A DNA stretch of 64,000 bases from Pseudomonas sp. M47T1 (GCF_000263855.1 NZ_AJWX01000015.1:62001-126000); one strand, 5' to 3'. Positions 8,631-17,594 are shown, numbered from the stretch's first letter. Program-made: numbers and translations. The notes: generated by a model not told the origin, from the sequence alone.

Positions 8631-8909
8631 TCAGCCCTTGTCGCAGGCACCGCCCAGGCGGGTGTAGTTGAGCTCGTGCTGCACACCCTTGCTGTCGATG
8701 TAGGTCATGTGCCCCTGCACCGGGCCACACGGGTTGCCGGCCGCGGTGTTCATGCGCACCACCTTGGCGATGTCCAGGTCCTGGGAGTAGTCGTAGCCGG
8801 CACTGGCCTGGCCTTGCACCGACGCCTGCACCGGCGCGGCCTCGTCAGCACGGGCAAATGAGGTAAAGGCGGCGAGCAGGGAAATCGCCAGTGCAATGAG
8901 GTATTTCAT
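8631..8909 (-). CDS. DUF2790-family periplasmic protein
   Basis: A 92-residue secreted protein. The signal peptide MKYLIALAISLLAAFTSFARA is cleaved before DEAAP. The mature part carries the Pseudomonas DUF2790 pattern: LDIAKVVRMN, then CGPVQGHMTYIDSKGVQH and a final Cys (GGACDKG), so the two cysteines may form a disulfide. The function of the family is not established. It ends next to the ClC stop and starts after a hairpin that closes the cupredoxin operon. Confidence 0.85.
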   Translation of the reverse strand: MKYLIALAISLLAAFTSFARADEAAPVQASVQGQASAGYDYSQDLDIAKVVRMNTAAGNPCGPVQGHMTYIDSKGVQHELNYTRLGGACDKG

Positions 8910-8985
8910 GATCAGGGCCCTCCATTCGGGTATGGCGCCATTCTACGAACGGGCCTGGCGCCAGTTGAAATGGAGGGTGTCGATA

Positions 8986-9012
8986 TCGGCCATCAGCCAA
9001 ACTGATGGCCGA
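8986..9012 (-). terminator. Hairpin after the cupredoxin gene
   Basis: Perfect 11-base arms (TCGGCCATCAG, CTGATGGCCGA) with a 5-base loop lie 5 bases beyond the cupredoxin stop. There is no T-tract, so it may be a weak terminator or a 3' stabiliser. Confidence 0.5.
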
Positions 9013-9017
9013 CGGCT

Positions 9018-9344
9018 TCAGCGTTGAATCACATGAATGGTCCCTACCATCTGTGGGTGCACCGTGCAGAAGTACTGAAACGTACCGGGTGCGCTGAAGG
9101 TCCAGGAAAAACGGTCATCGGTGTCCAGCGCGGCCGAGCGAAACAGGTGCGTGGTCTCGGCCACCGTGTGGGGGATGGGGTCGTGGTTGACCCAGGTCAC
9201 CGTGGTGCCGGTGGCGATTTCCAGCGGTTGGGGGTCGAACATGAAGCCCTTGATGTCGATGCGCACCTCTTGCGCCTGGGCGGCTCCCATCAGCATGGGG
9301 GGCACCAGCAAGGGCATCAGCAGGGCCAGCATCAGGGCTTTCAT
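9018..9344 (-). CDS. Periplasmic cupredoxin (plastocyanin-like)
   Basis: A 108-residue blue-copper-type protein. A signal peptide (about 1-24, ending AAQAQ) precedes one cupredoxin domain. The type I copper ligands are visible as His in NHDPIPHTV and the Cys, His and Met in YFCTVHPQMVG. It probably carries electrons or binds copper in the periplasm. Its ATG overlaps the stop of the metallophosphoesterase by 4 bases, so the two are made together. That operon starts from one half of a divergent promoter pair shared with an ECF sigma gene. Confidence 0.9.
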   Translation of the reverse strand: MKALMLALLMPLLVPPMLMGAAQAQEVRIDIKGFMFDPQPLEIATGTTVTWVNHDPIPHTVAETTHLFRSAALDTDDRFSWTFSAPGTFQYFCTVHPQMVGTIHVIQR

Positions 9345-10318
9345 GAGCTCACCAGGGTGGCGTCGATCAGCGCCAGTGGGTGGTCGCCCTGGGTGGCACG
9401 CACTTGGGTCAGGCCCAGGTAGTTGCGCAGTTGATCAGCCGCCACCGTCATGGGCCCGGGCTGCGGCGCCGCGCCCGGGGCCGGCTGCGGGTAGGCGGTG
9501 CCTCGGGCGGTGTGGAAGGTGATGTTGCCTTCGACCTTCTGGATCACCTGGTGAATGTGGCCATTGAGCACGGTCACCGAACCGTAGTTGCGCAGTAGCG
9601 CGATGGCCTGGGCGCCGTCCTCGGTGCCCCAGCCCCAGGGCTGGTAGATGGTCCACAGGGGAATGTGGGTGTACACCACCAGTGGCGTGCTCTCGCTGAC
9701 TGCGCGCAGGTCGTCGGCCAGCCACGCTAGCTGGTCCGCTCCCAAGGTGGCTTCGTGGCCGGCCTGGAAGTTGAACACATTCACCAGGGCAATGAAGTGC
9801 ACGCCATGGTCGTCGAAGCTGTACCAACCGTTGCCGCGGGTGCCTTTGCCGTAGCGTTCCAGGTACAGCTTGCCGCCGCCTTCGTCCAGGGTGTCGTGCT
9901 CGCCCGGCACGTAATGCACGGTGGCCGGCAGGGCGTTGAAGGCTTGGGCCGCCAGGTCGAATTCGTCAGCCCGGGACAAGTGGGTGATGTCGCCGGTGTG
10001 CAGGATGAGGGCAGGGCGCACGGGCAAGGCGATGACCTTGTCGATGGCCACTTGCAGGGTTTTCAGCGGCTCGGGATTGGCTTCCTTGTTGAAGCCGATG
10101 TGCGAATCACTCAGCTGCACGAACTGAAAACCGCTGGCCAGGGCCGTCGGGTCATGGGGCTGGCCGTTACTGTCCAGGGCAAAGGCGCGGGGAATGCCGC
10201 CGCTAAGTGCCCACAGTACGCCCGCGCCGGCCCACGCCGAGCATTTGAGCAGGGTGCGGCGGTCGGGGTTGTGGGCAGAGTCGGCTAAGCTGTCGGTGCG
10301 GGGGGGTGGGGTGTTCAT
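9341..10318 (-). CDS. Tat-exported metallophosphoesterase
   Basis: A 325-residue calcineurin-like phosphoesterase. A twin-arginine signal (DRRTLLKCSAWAGAGV, about residues 20-35) is followed by AFA at a likely cleavage site, so export is folded and probably metal-loaded. The two-metal core is present: QLSDSHIGF, HTGDITH, PGEHD (the usual GNHD with Asn replaced by Glu), then YTHIPLW and NGHIHQ. The Glu for Asn change is worth noting, because Asn normally binds both metals. It is the first gene of an operon with the cupredoxin. The natural substrate is unknown; a phosphodiester or phospholipid head group is possible. Confidence 0.88.
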   Translation of the reverse strand: MNTPPPRTDSLADSAHNPDRRTLLKCSAWAGAGVLWALSGGIPRAFALDSNGQPHDPTALASGFQFVQLSDSHIGFNKEANPEPLKTLQVAIDKVIALPVRPALILHTGDITHLSRADEFDLAAQAFNALPATVHYVPGEHDTLDEGGGKLYLERYGKGTRGNGWYSFDDHGVHFIALVNVFNFQAGHEATLGADQLAWLADDLRAVSESTPLVVYTHIPLWTIYQPWGWGTEDGAQAIALLRNYGSVTVLNGHIHQVIQKVEGNITFHTARGTAYPQPAPGAAPQPGPMTVAADQLRNYLGLTQVRATQGDHPLALIDATLVSS

Positions 10319-10366
10319 CGCAAGGCTCCGTCGCAGGCCTCAGCCGGCATGGCTGATGGTTGAACA

Positions 10367-10392
10367 AACGGGGCGGGGGTACGCTTTATTCC
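10367..10392 (-). promoter_or_regulatory. ECF-type promoter candidate toward metallophosphoesterase-cupredoxin
   Basis: Read on the minus strand: GGAATA (10392-10387), a 16-base spacer, then CGTT (10370-10367). The -35-like box lies within a perfect 12-base inverted repeat (arms at 10385-10396 and 10411-10422), whose other arm gives the same box pointing the opposite way. Confidence 0.65.
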
Positions 10393-10414
10393 CGGATATT
10401 TTTTTATTTTTCCG

Positions 10415-10440
10415 GGAATAAAAACGCGGCGTTGGCCGTT
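10415..10440 (+). promoter_or_regulatory. ECF-type promoter candidate toward the sigma/anti-sigma operon
   Basis: GGAATA (10415-10420), a 16-base spacer, then CGTT (10437-10440), with the sigma start codon 30 bases downstream. Sequence and spacing are identical to the minus-strand element. This suggests that the sigma factor drives both its own operon and the divergent one. Confidence 0.65.
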
Positions 10441-10469
10441 ACTTGTCACAGGTCTGCTCGAGAGCCGCC

Positions 10470-10982
10470 ATGAAGCGATTCGAGGCATTGTTCGCACCGC
10501 ACCTGCAGGCTGCCTACACCCTCGCGCGCTGGTTGACCGCCAGCGACTCGGCGGCCCATGACGTGGTGCAGGAAAGCGCCTACCGGGCGTTCAAGTACCT
10601 GGACAGCTTTGACGGCGAGAACCCGCGGGCTTGGTTCCTGAGCATTGTGCGCAATGAAAGCATGAACTGGCTGCGCCTGGCCGCCCACCCGCCGTGGCTG
10701 ACCATGGGCGAAGACATCAGCGACGACGACCTGGCCCTGGGGCATCAGCAAACCCCGGAGTGGCTGGCCATTCAAGTGGAAGATGCCGCCGTCTTGCAAC
10801 GGGCCTTGCAAGCGCTGCCGCCGGGCTATCGGGAGGTCATCGTGTTGAAAGACCTGGAGGGGCTGCCGTACAAGGACATTGCTCAGGTGACCGGCATCGC
10901 GCTGGGCACGGTGATGTCGCGGCTGTCCCGGGCACGGGCGGCGTTGCGTGCGCAACTGCTGCAAGGGGGCATTGATGACTGA
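10470..10982 (+). CDS. ECF-family RNA polymerase sigma factor
   Basis: A 170-residue extracytoplasmic-function sigma factor. Region 2 lies at about 5-75 (PHLQAAYTLARWL, DVVQESAYRAFKYL, PRAWFLSIVRN). Region 4 lies at about 108-165 (LQALPPGYREVIVLKDLEGL, then PYKDIAQVTGIALGTVMSRL). ATG at 10470 is preferred to an upstream TTG because it begins at the usual family position. The 3' end overlaps the anti-sigma gene by 8 bases. By position it should recognise the two GGAATA-N16-CGTT elements just upstream. The inducing signal is unknown; a redox or metal signal would fit the zinc anti-sigma and cupredoxin partners. Confidence 0.92.
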   Translation: MKRFEALFAPHLQAAYTLARWLTASDSAAHDVVQESAYRAFKYLDSFDGENPRAWFLSIVRNESMNWLRLAAHPPWLTMGEDISDDDLALGHQQTPEWLAIQVEDAAVLQRALQALPPGYREVIVLKDLEGLPYKDIAQVTGIALGTVMSRLSRARAALRAQLLQGGIDD

Positions 10983-11721
10983 CCTGGACCACGCCACCTG
11001 CATCGGCCTGCTGGACGCCTACCTGGATCAGGAACTGGCGCCGGCCCAGCGTGCGCGCGTGCAGGCGCATCTGGCAGGTTGCCCCGGCTGCGCCCAGCGC
11101 TTCTCCGAGTTGACCCGTTGGGTGGCCAGCGTGAAAACTGCGGCGCCGCGTTTCCCGGCGCCGGCCAGCCTGGCCACGCTGATGCACGCACTTCACGCCC
11201 CGCCCGCCAAGCGCCCGCGCGCCGCCTGGTTCCATTGGCTGGCGCCGCTGGGGTCGGCGCTGGCGTTGGCCCTGGCGCTGGTGCTGTACCTCAACGTGCC
11301 GGGCACTGCGCCGGGGCTGGTGGACGAAGCGGTGTCCAGCCACGTGCGCTCGCTGATGGGCCAGCACCTCAATGACGTGGTGTCATCGGACCGGCACACG
11401 GTGAAACCGTGGTTCACCGGCAAGCTGGACTTCTCGCCGCCGGTCACCGACTTCGGCGCCGCCGGCTTCCCTCTGCTGGGCGGGCGCCTGGACTACCTGC
11501 AGCACCAGACCGCCGCAGCCTTGACCTACGGCCACGGCCAGCACCTGATCAACGTGTTCATCCTGCCCACTGCCGCCACCGACACCCCCCGCCAGAGCCT
11601 GCAAAGCCGCGGGTACAACCTGGTGACCTGGCGCCAGGGGCACATGCAGTTCGTGGCGGTGTCGGACGTGGACCACAGTGAATTGGAGCGGCTGGCGCAG
11701 TTGCTCAATCAACAACCGTAA
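10975..11721 (+). CDS. Zinc-type membrane anti-sigma factor
   Basis: A 248-residue protein. The N-terminal ZAS domain (residues about 1-50) has the HxxxCxxC motif (HLAGCPGC). One membrane span follows at about 84-102 (a Leu/Ala-rich run ending LVLYLNV), then a periplasmic domain of about 140 residues. ZAS domains hold ECF sigma factors and can release them on thiol oxidation or zinc loss. ATG at 10975 is preferred over an upstream in-frame codon because AAGGGGG precedes it and it overlaps the sigma stop. The C-terminal part could sense the periplasmic condition to which the cupredoxin and phosphoesterase respond. Confidence 0.88.
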   Translation: MTDLDHATCIGLLDAYLDQELAPAQRARVQAHLAGCPGCAQRFSELTRWVASVKTAAPRFPAPASLATLMHALHAPPAKRPRAAWFHWLAPLGSALALALALVLYLNVPGTAPGLVDEAVSSHVRSLMGQHLNDVVSSDRHTVKPWFTGKLDFSPPVTDFGAAGFPLLGGRLDYLQHQTAAALTYGHGQHLINVFILPTAATDTPRQSLQSRGYNLVTWRQGHMQFVAVSDVDHSELERLAQLLNQQP

Positions 11722-11727
11722 TCCGAG

Positions 11728-11790
11728 CCGCATGCCCGCGACCGGCATGACACCGCCGAAGGTCCTGCGGACCTTTTCGCAGCCTGCGAC
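11728..11790. repeat. Cloverleaf-type intergenic repeat, copy B (half element, inverted)
   Basis: On the opposite strand it reads CAGGCTGCGAAAAGGTCCGC, then AGGACCTTCGGCGGTGTCAT. It holds one outer arm and the first two hairpins but lacks the third hairpin and the closing arm. It lies directly after the anti-sigma gene. Confidence 0.75.
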
Positions 11791-11970
11791 ACCCACCTCA
11801 CACAAGACAGTTGCTGTTACAGGTCGGGACGCCGCTGACAGGCGGGCGCTCTGGGGCTTGTATCCCGTCTACAGTTAAGAGAGCCAACCCGCGTTTCGCG
11901 GCGGCGCAACCGTGATTGTTCAAACGCCTGCGGCCATGTACCGCTGGCTTCAACTGATCAGGAGTGCACG

Positions 11971-14900
11971 ATGGACCTCAACCGTCGTCAGTTCTTCAAG
12001 GTCGCCGGCATCGGCCTGGCCGGCGCCAGTATCGGGGCGCTGGGCATGGCCCCCGCGCCGGCCTTCGCTGAGCAGATCCGCCACTTCAAGCTGGCCCACA
12101 CCAAGGAAACCCGCAACACCTGCCCATACTGCTCGGTGGGCTGCGGGTTGATCCTGTACAGCCAGGGCGATGCGGCGAAGAACGTTGCGCAGAACATCAT
12201 CCACATCGAAGGCGACGCCGACCACCCGGTCAACCGCGGCACCCTGTGCCCCAAGGGCGCCGGCCTGCTGGATTTCATTCACAGCCCCGACCGCCTGCAA
12301 TACCCGCAGGTGCGCAAACCGGGCAGCCATGAATGGACGCGGGTGTCATGGGACGATGCGCTGGACCGCGTGGCCGAGTTGATGAAGGCCGACCGCGACG
12401 CCAACTTCGTCGAGAAGAACGACAAGGGCCAGACCGTCAACCGCTGGGTCACCACCGGCTTCCTCGCTGCCTCCGCAGCGTCCAACGAAGCCGGTTACCT
12501 GACCCACAAGGTGGTTCGCAGCCTGGGCATGCTGGGGTTCGATAACCAGGCGCGTGTCTGACACGGCCCGACGGTGGCAAGTCTTGCCCCGACGTACGGC
12601 CGTGGTGCCATGACCAACACCTGGACAGACATTGGCAACGCCAACCTGATCCTGGTAATGGGCGGCAACGCAGCAGAAGCGCACCCGTGCGGCTTCAAAT
12701 GGGTGACCGAAGCCAAGGCCCACAACCAGGCCCGGCTGATCGTGGTCGACCCACGCTTTACTCGTACCGCCTCGGTGGCGGACTACTACGCGCCGATTCG
12801 CACCGGCAGCGACATCGCGTTCATGGGCGGGCTGATCAACTTCCTGCTGACCGAGGACAAGATCCAGCACGAGTACGTGCGCAACTACACCGACGTGTCG
12901 TTTATCGTCAAGGCCGGCTTCGGCTTCGAGGATGGCCTGTTCACCGGTTACGACGCAGTCAAACGCACCTACACCGACAAGTCCACCTGGGGCTACGAGC
13001 TGGGCGAGGACGGCTTTGCCAGGGTTGACCCGACGCTGCTGGATCCACGCTGCGTCTACCAACTGATGAAGCAGCATTACAGCCGGTACACCCCGGAACT
13101 GGCCAGCCAGACCTGCGGCATGCCAGTGGCTGCCATGCGCAAGATCTGGGACGAGATTGCCACCTGCGCCGCGCCCGGCAAGACCATGACCATCCTCTAT
13201 GCCCTGGGTTGGACCCAGCACTCCATTGGCTCGCAGATCATTCGCAGCGCGGCCATGGTGCAGTTGCTGCTGGGCAACGTCGGCATGCCCGGCGGCGGTG
13301 TCAACGCCTTGCGCGGGCACTCCAACATCCAAGGCCTCACCGACCTGGGGCTGCTGTCCAACTCGTTGCCGGGCTACCTCACCCTGGGCCTGGACGCCGA
13401 GCAGGACTACGACGGCTTCATCACCAAGCGCACGCAAAAGCCGCTGCGCCCGGGCCAGTTGTCCTATTGGCAGAACTACAGCAAGTTCCACGTCAGCCTG
13501 ATGAAGTCCTGGTACGGCGCCAACGCCACGGCCGACAACCACTGGGGCTATGACTGGCTGCCCAAGCTGGACATTCCCAACTATGACATCCTGAAAATGT
13601 TCGACCTGATGGGCCAGGGCAAGGTCAATGGCTATATTTGCCAGGGCTTCAACCCCATCGCCGCGCTGCCCGACAAGAACCGTGTGATGAAGGCCCTGGC
13701 CAAGCTCAAGTGGCTGGTGGTGATGGACCCGTTGGCCACCGAAACCTCGCAGTTCTGGGAAAAGGTCGGCCCTTTCAACGACGTCGACACGGCCGGCATC
13801 CAGACCGAAGTCATTCGCCTGCCCACTACCTGTTTTGCCGAGGAAGACGGTTCGCTGGTCAATAGCAGCCGCTGGTTGCAATGGCATTGGAAGGGCGCCG
13901 ACGGTCCGGGCCAGGTGCGCACCGACGTGTCGATCATGAGCGGCCTGTACAGCCGCCTCAAGGCCTTGTACCAGGCCAAGGGTGGAGCGTATGCCGAACC
14001 GCTGTTGAAACTCTCCTGGCCGTACAAGATCCCTGAAGAGCCATCGCCCGAAGAGCTGGCCAAGGAGCTCAACGGCGCCGCTGTGGTGGATTTCACCGAT
14101 GCTACCGGCGCGGCCATCAAGGGCGGCACGCAGCTGGCCAGTTTCGCCCAGCTCAAGGACGACGGCAGCACCGCGTCCGGCTGCTGGATTTTCTGCGGCA
14201 GCTGGACCGAGCAGGGCAACCAGATGGCCCGGCGCGACAACAGCGACCCCTACGGCATGAAGCAGCACCTGGGCTGGGCCTGGGCGTGGCCAGCCAACCG
14301 GCGCATCCTCTATAACCGGGCCTCGGCCGACACCCACGGCAAACCGTGGGACGAGAAGAAACGCCTGGTGTGGTGGAACGGCAAGAGCTGGGGCGGTACC
14401 GATGTGCCCGACTACAAGGTGGACGTGCCGCCGGAGGCCGGCATGAACCCGTTCATCATGAACCCTGAAGGCGTGGCGCGTTTCTTTGCCGTGGACAAGA
14501 TGAACGAGGGCCCGTTCCCCGAGCACTACGAGCCGTTCGAGACGCCCATCGGCATCAACCCGCTGCACCCCAACAACAAGCAGGTGATCAGCAACCCGGC
14601 AGCGCGCATCTTCGACTCGGTGTGGGAATCGCTGGGCCAGGCCAAGGACTTCCCCTATGCCGCCACCAGCTACCGGCTGACCGAGCATTTTCACTTCTGG
14701 AGCAAGCATTGTCGCCTAAACGCTATTGCCCAGCCCGAGCAGTTCGTGGAGATCGGCGAAGTGTTGGCGGGGGAGAAGGGCATCCAGGCCGGCGACCGGG
14801 TGCGCGTCAGTTGCAAGCGCGGTTTCATCGAGGCGGTGGCGGTGGTGACCAAGCGCATCCGGCCGCTGCAGGTCAACGGCCAGGTGGTGCACCACATCGG

Positions 14901-15036
14901 CATCCCCTTGCACTGGGGCTTTACCGGGGTGACGCGGCACGGCTACCTGACCAACACCTTGGTGCCGTTCCTGGGCGATGGCAACTCACAGACCCCGGAA
15001 TCCAAGTCGTTCCTGGTCAACGTGGAGAAGATCTAG
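11971..15036 (+). CDS. fdnG: Formate dehydrogenase alpha subunit, selenocysteine-containing
   Basis: The catalytic subunit oxidises formate to CO2 at a molybdenum (or tungsten) bis-guanine-dinucleotide site in the periplasm. The frame is one 1,021-residue protein in which the in-frame TGA at 12559-12561 (codon 197) is read as selenocysteine. The context VUHGPTVASLAPTYGRGAMT matches E. coli FdnG/FdoG. The Tat signal is NRRQFFKVAG at residues 4-13. A 4Fe-4S motif CPYCSVGC lies near residue 51. The start has GGAG 8 bases before the ATG. The operon continues with beta, gamma and fdhE. Standard gene calling would split it in two at TGA. It needs selABC elsewhere in the genome. Confidence 0.95.
12559..12604 (+). 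promoter_or_regulatory. Bacterial SECIS element at the selenocysteine codon
   Basis: Directly after the TGA, CACGGCC (12562-12568) pairs perfectly with GGCCGTG (12598-12604), enclosing an apical hairpin GGCAA-gtc-TTGCC (12576-12588). This matches the layout of the E. coli fdnG SECIS, with the SelB-binding loop containing GTCT. It is strong evidence for recoding rather than a nonsense mutation. Confidence 0.92.
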
Positions 15037-15972
15037 ATGGCCATTCAAGACATTCTCGCCCAGTCCGCCACCACCACGGTGCCGTCCTCGGTGCGCCAGC
15101 TCGAAGAAGTCGCCAAGCTGATCGACACCACCAAGTGCATTGGCTGCAAGGCCTGCCAGGTGGCCTGCTCGGAATGGAACGAGCTGCGCGACGAGGTGGG
15201 CCACAACCACGGCACCTACGACAACCCCATCGACCTCACCGCCGAAAGCTGGACGGTGATGCGCTTCACCGAGTACGAGAACACCGACAGCGGCAATCTG
15301 GAGTGGCTGATTCGCAAGGACGGCTGCATGCACTGTTCCGACCCCGGCTGCCTGAAGGCCTGCCCCAGCCCCGGGGCCATCATCAAGCACGCCAACGGCA
15401 TTGTCGATTTCAACCAGGACCATTGCATCGGCTGCGGCTACTGCATCACCGGCTGCCCGTTCAACATCCCGCGCATCTCGCAGAAGGACCACAAGGCCTA
15501 CAAGTGCACGCTGTGTTCGGACCGGGTAGCGGTTGGGCTGGAGCCGGCCTGTGTGAAAACCTGCCCCACCGGCGCCATTGTCTTCGGTACCAAGGCGGAC
15601 ATGAAGGAACACGCCGCCGAACGCATCGTCGACCTCAAGAGCCGTGGGTTTGAACAGGCCGGTCTCTATGACCCGGACGGAGTCGGCGGCACCCACGTGA
15701 TGTACGTACTGCACCATGCCGACCAGCCGTCGTTATACGCCGGGCTGGCGAACCAACCCACCATCAGCCCGCTTGTGGGCCTGTGGAAGGGCGTGACCAA
15801 GCCGCTGGCGCTTCTGGCGATGGGCGCTGCCGTGCTAGCCGGGTTCTTTCACTACGTACGCGTTGGGCCGCAGTTGACCGAGGAAGACGAAGAGCCTCAT
15901 GTTGACCCGGCGGTACACGTGGTGGACCCGGCGGTGCACACCTTTGATCCACGCGAGGACAACCGGCCATGA
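15037..15972 (+). CDS. fdnH: Formate dehydrogenase iron-sulfur (beta) subunit
   Basis: Passes electrons from FdnG to the membrane subunit through four 4Fe-4S clusters. The 311 residues show the four cysteine groups: CIGCKACQVAC (about 34), CMHCSDPGCLKAC (about 97), CIGCGYCITGC (about 130) and CTLCSD with CVKTC (about 158-176). One C-terminal membrane anchor lies at about 253-270 (PLALLAMGAAVLAGFFHYV). The ATG directly follows the fdnG stop. The extreme C-terminus carries a short near-repeat, HVDPAVH and VVDPAVHTFDP, that looks like a recent duplication and is probably neutral. Confidence 0.94.
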   Translation: MAIQDILAQSATTTVPSSVRQLEEVAKLIDTTKCIGCKACQVACSEWNELRDEVGHNHGTYDNPIDLTAESWTVMRFTEYENTDSGNLEWLIRKDGCMHCSDPGCLKACPSPGAIIKHANGIVDFNQDHCIGCGYCITGCPFNIPRISQKDHKAYKCTLCSDRVAVGLEPACVKTCPTGAIVFGTKADMKEHAAERIVDLKSRGFEQAGLYDPDGVGGTHVMYVLHHADQPSLYAGLANQPTISPLVGLWKGVTKPLALLAMGAAVLAGFFHYVRVGPQLTEEDEEPHVDPAVHVVDPAVHTFDPREDNRP

Positions 15973-16622
15973 TGCGCAAACAGATCCTGCGCTACAACGC
16001 CAACCAGCGCACCAATCACTGGCTGGTGGCGATCCTGTTCTTCATGGCCGGGCTGTCGGGGCTGGCGCTGTTCCACCCGGCGCTGTTCTGGCTCAGCAAC
16101 CTGTTTGGCGGCGGGCCATGGACGCGTATCCTGCATCCGTTCATGGGCGTGGCCATGTTTGTACTGTTCATGGGCTTGGTGATTCGCTTCTGGCGCGCCA
16201 ATTTCTTCATCCACAACGACACGCTGTGGCTCAAGCGCATCGACCGGGTGATGCTGAACCAGGAAGAGGGCGTGCCCCCCATCGGCAAGTACAACCCGGG
16301 GCAGAAGCTGCTGTTTTGGACCCTGCTGGCGTGCATGCTGGTGCTATTGTTCAGTGGCGTGGTGATCTGGCGGGTGTATTTCAGCCAGTGGTTCGGCATC
16401 ACCACGATCCGCCTGGCGGTGCTGGCTCATGCGGCGGCGGCCTTCGTGCTGGTGACCAGCATCATCGTGCATATCTATGCCGGTATCTGGATCAAGGGTT
16501 CGGTGGACGCCATGCTGCATGGCTGGGTCAGCCGCGCCTGGGCGCGCAAGCACCATGCGCTGTGGTACCGGGACGTCACCGGTAACAAGCGCCCCGATCC
16601 GCCGCACAGGAGTGAACCGTGA
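15969..16622 (+). CDS. fdnI: Formate dehydrogenase cytochrome b556 (gamma) subunit
   Basis: A 217-residue membrane cytochrome b that takes electrons from the beta subunit and reduces quinone. Four membrane segments are visible (about 17-40, 55-75, 112-133 and 150-173). Histidines placed for two haems include the one in RTNHWLVAILF (segment 1), the one in LHPFMGVAMF (segment 2) and the one in TSIIVHIYAGIWIKGSVDAM (segment 4), the last being a family signature. It overlaps fdnH by 4 bases and fdhE by 4 bases. It is the FdoI/FdnI family member that fixes the complex in the inner membrane. Confidence 0.93.
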   Translation: MMRKQILRYNANQRTNHWLVAILFFMAGLSGLALFHPALFWLSNLFGGGPWTRILHPFMGVAMFVLFMGLVIRFWRANFFIHNDTLWLKRIDRVMLNQEEGVPPIGKYNPGQKLLFWTLLACMLVLLFSGVVIWRVYFSQWFGITTIRLAVLAHAAAAFVLVTSIIVHIYAGIWIKGSVDAMLHGWVSRAWARKHHALWYRDVTGNKRPDPPHRSEP

Positions 16623-17545
16623 GCAGGATTCTCGAACCGCAGCAGATCGAAGCGTCCAGCAGTGCGCCGCCGTTTCTCAGCCTGCCCCCGGCCGACCTTT
16701 TCGGCCACCGGGCGCAGCGCCTGCATACGTTGGCGGCGGGCCATCCGTTGGGCGATTACCTGAACCTGATCGGTGACCTGTGCCAGGTGCAGCAAAGCTT
16801 GCTGGACCATCCACCCGCGGCGCCTACGCCTGCGCCTGAACGGTTGTTGTTGTGCCAGCAGCATGGGCTGCCGCCGCTGGCGTTTGACAGTTTGGTGCGT
16901 GAAGGGGCGTGGCAGCCTTGGGTGGACGCCTTGCTGTTGCGCTATTCACCGCCTGAGCAGGTGGCGGTGCAGCAGGCTCTGGCGACCCTGGAAGCGGCCG
17001 CAGCCGGCCAGCGTAAAGTGTGGGCGTTGGCGCTATTGAGTGGCCAGTTTACTGCCGTACCGCCGGCCTTGGTGCCGTTTTTGGGGGCCGCGTTGCAGGC
17101 CGCCTGGAGCCATTGGTTGCTGGACATTCCCAGCCTGGCGTTGACGCCCTGCAACAGCCTCAACCAGTGCCCGGCGTGCGGGTCGCCGGCCATGGCCGGG
17201 GTGATCCGCCATCGCGGCGCCCATAATGGGCTGCGTTACCTGGTGTGTTCGCTGTGCGCCTGCCAATGGCATGCCGTGCGGGTCAAGTGCATCTATTGCG
17301 AACAGAGCAAGGGCCTTGAATACACCAGCCTGGCCACCGACCGCCACGCCCCTGGGCAGGCGCCCCTGCGCGCCGAAACCTGCCCCCACTGCCATAGCTA
17401 CCTCAAGCTCTTGTACCTGGAACATGACGCCAGCGCCGAAGCCCTGTCCGCCGACCTGGCCAGCCTGACGCTGGACCTGCGCCTGGGCGAAGAAGGCTTC
17501 AACCGCCAGGCGCCGAACCTGATGCTGGCGCCTGGCGGTGCCTGA
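16619..17545 (+). CDS. fdhE: Formate dehydrogenase accessory protein FdhE
   Basis: A cytoplasmic rubredoxin-like chaperone needed to mature the respiratory formate dehydrogenase. It starts with GTG in a 4-base overlap with fdnI. The 308 residues match the family. Four CxxC pairs in the C-terminal half bind iron: CPACGSP (about 184), CSLCACQW (about 211), CIYCEQS (about 224) and CPHCHSY (about 258). The position directly after the structural genes is the common arrangement. A half copy of the dispersed repeat follows. Confidence 0.93.
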   Translation: MSRILEPQQIEASSSAPPFLSLPPADLFGHRAQRLHTLAAGHPLGDYLNLIGDLCQVQQSLLDHPPAAPTPAPERLLLCQQHGLPPLAFDSLVREGAWQPWVDALLLRYSPPEQVAVQQALATLEAAAAGQRKVWALALLSGQFTAVPPALVPFLGAALQAAWSHWLLDIPSLALTPCNSLNQCPACGSPAMAGVIRHRGAHNGLRYLVCSLCACQWHAVRVKCIYCEQSKGLEYTSLATDRHAPGQAPLRAETCPHCHSYLKLLYLEHDASAEALSADLASLTLDLRLGEEGFNRQAPNLMLAPGGA

Positions 17546-17557
17546 TGAAGCGCGCAG

Positions 17558-17594
17558 GTCGATCGCGGGCCCGCTGTGCGGGCCCTCGCAGCCT
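17558..17594. repeat. Cloverleaf-type intergenic repeat, copy C (half element)
   Basis: Only the third hairpin (GGGCCCGC-tgt-GCGGGCCC) and the right closing arm (TCGCAGCCT) are present. It lies between the convergent fdhE and dehydrogenase genes and touches the stop codon of the latter. Confidence 0.72.

Noticed and set aside
12559..12561. TGA as a nonsense mutation splitting formate dehydrogenase
   Set aside because: The selenocysteine context and a perfect SECIS hairpin directly downstream show recoding.
12346..14709. 787-residue minus-strand frame opposite the formate dehydrogenase alpha gene
   Set aside because: It is antisense to a well-conserved enzyme, has low-complexity His/Gln/Val/Gly-rich composition typical of GC-rich shadow frames and shows no domain.
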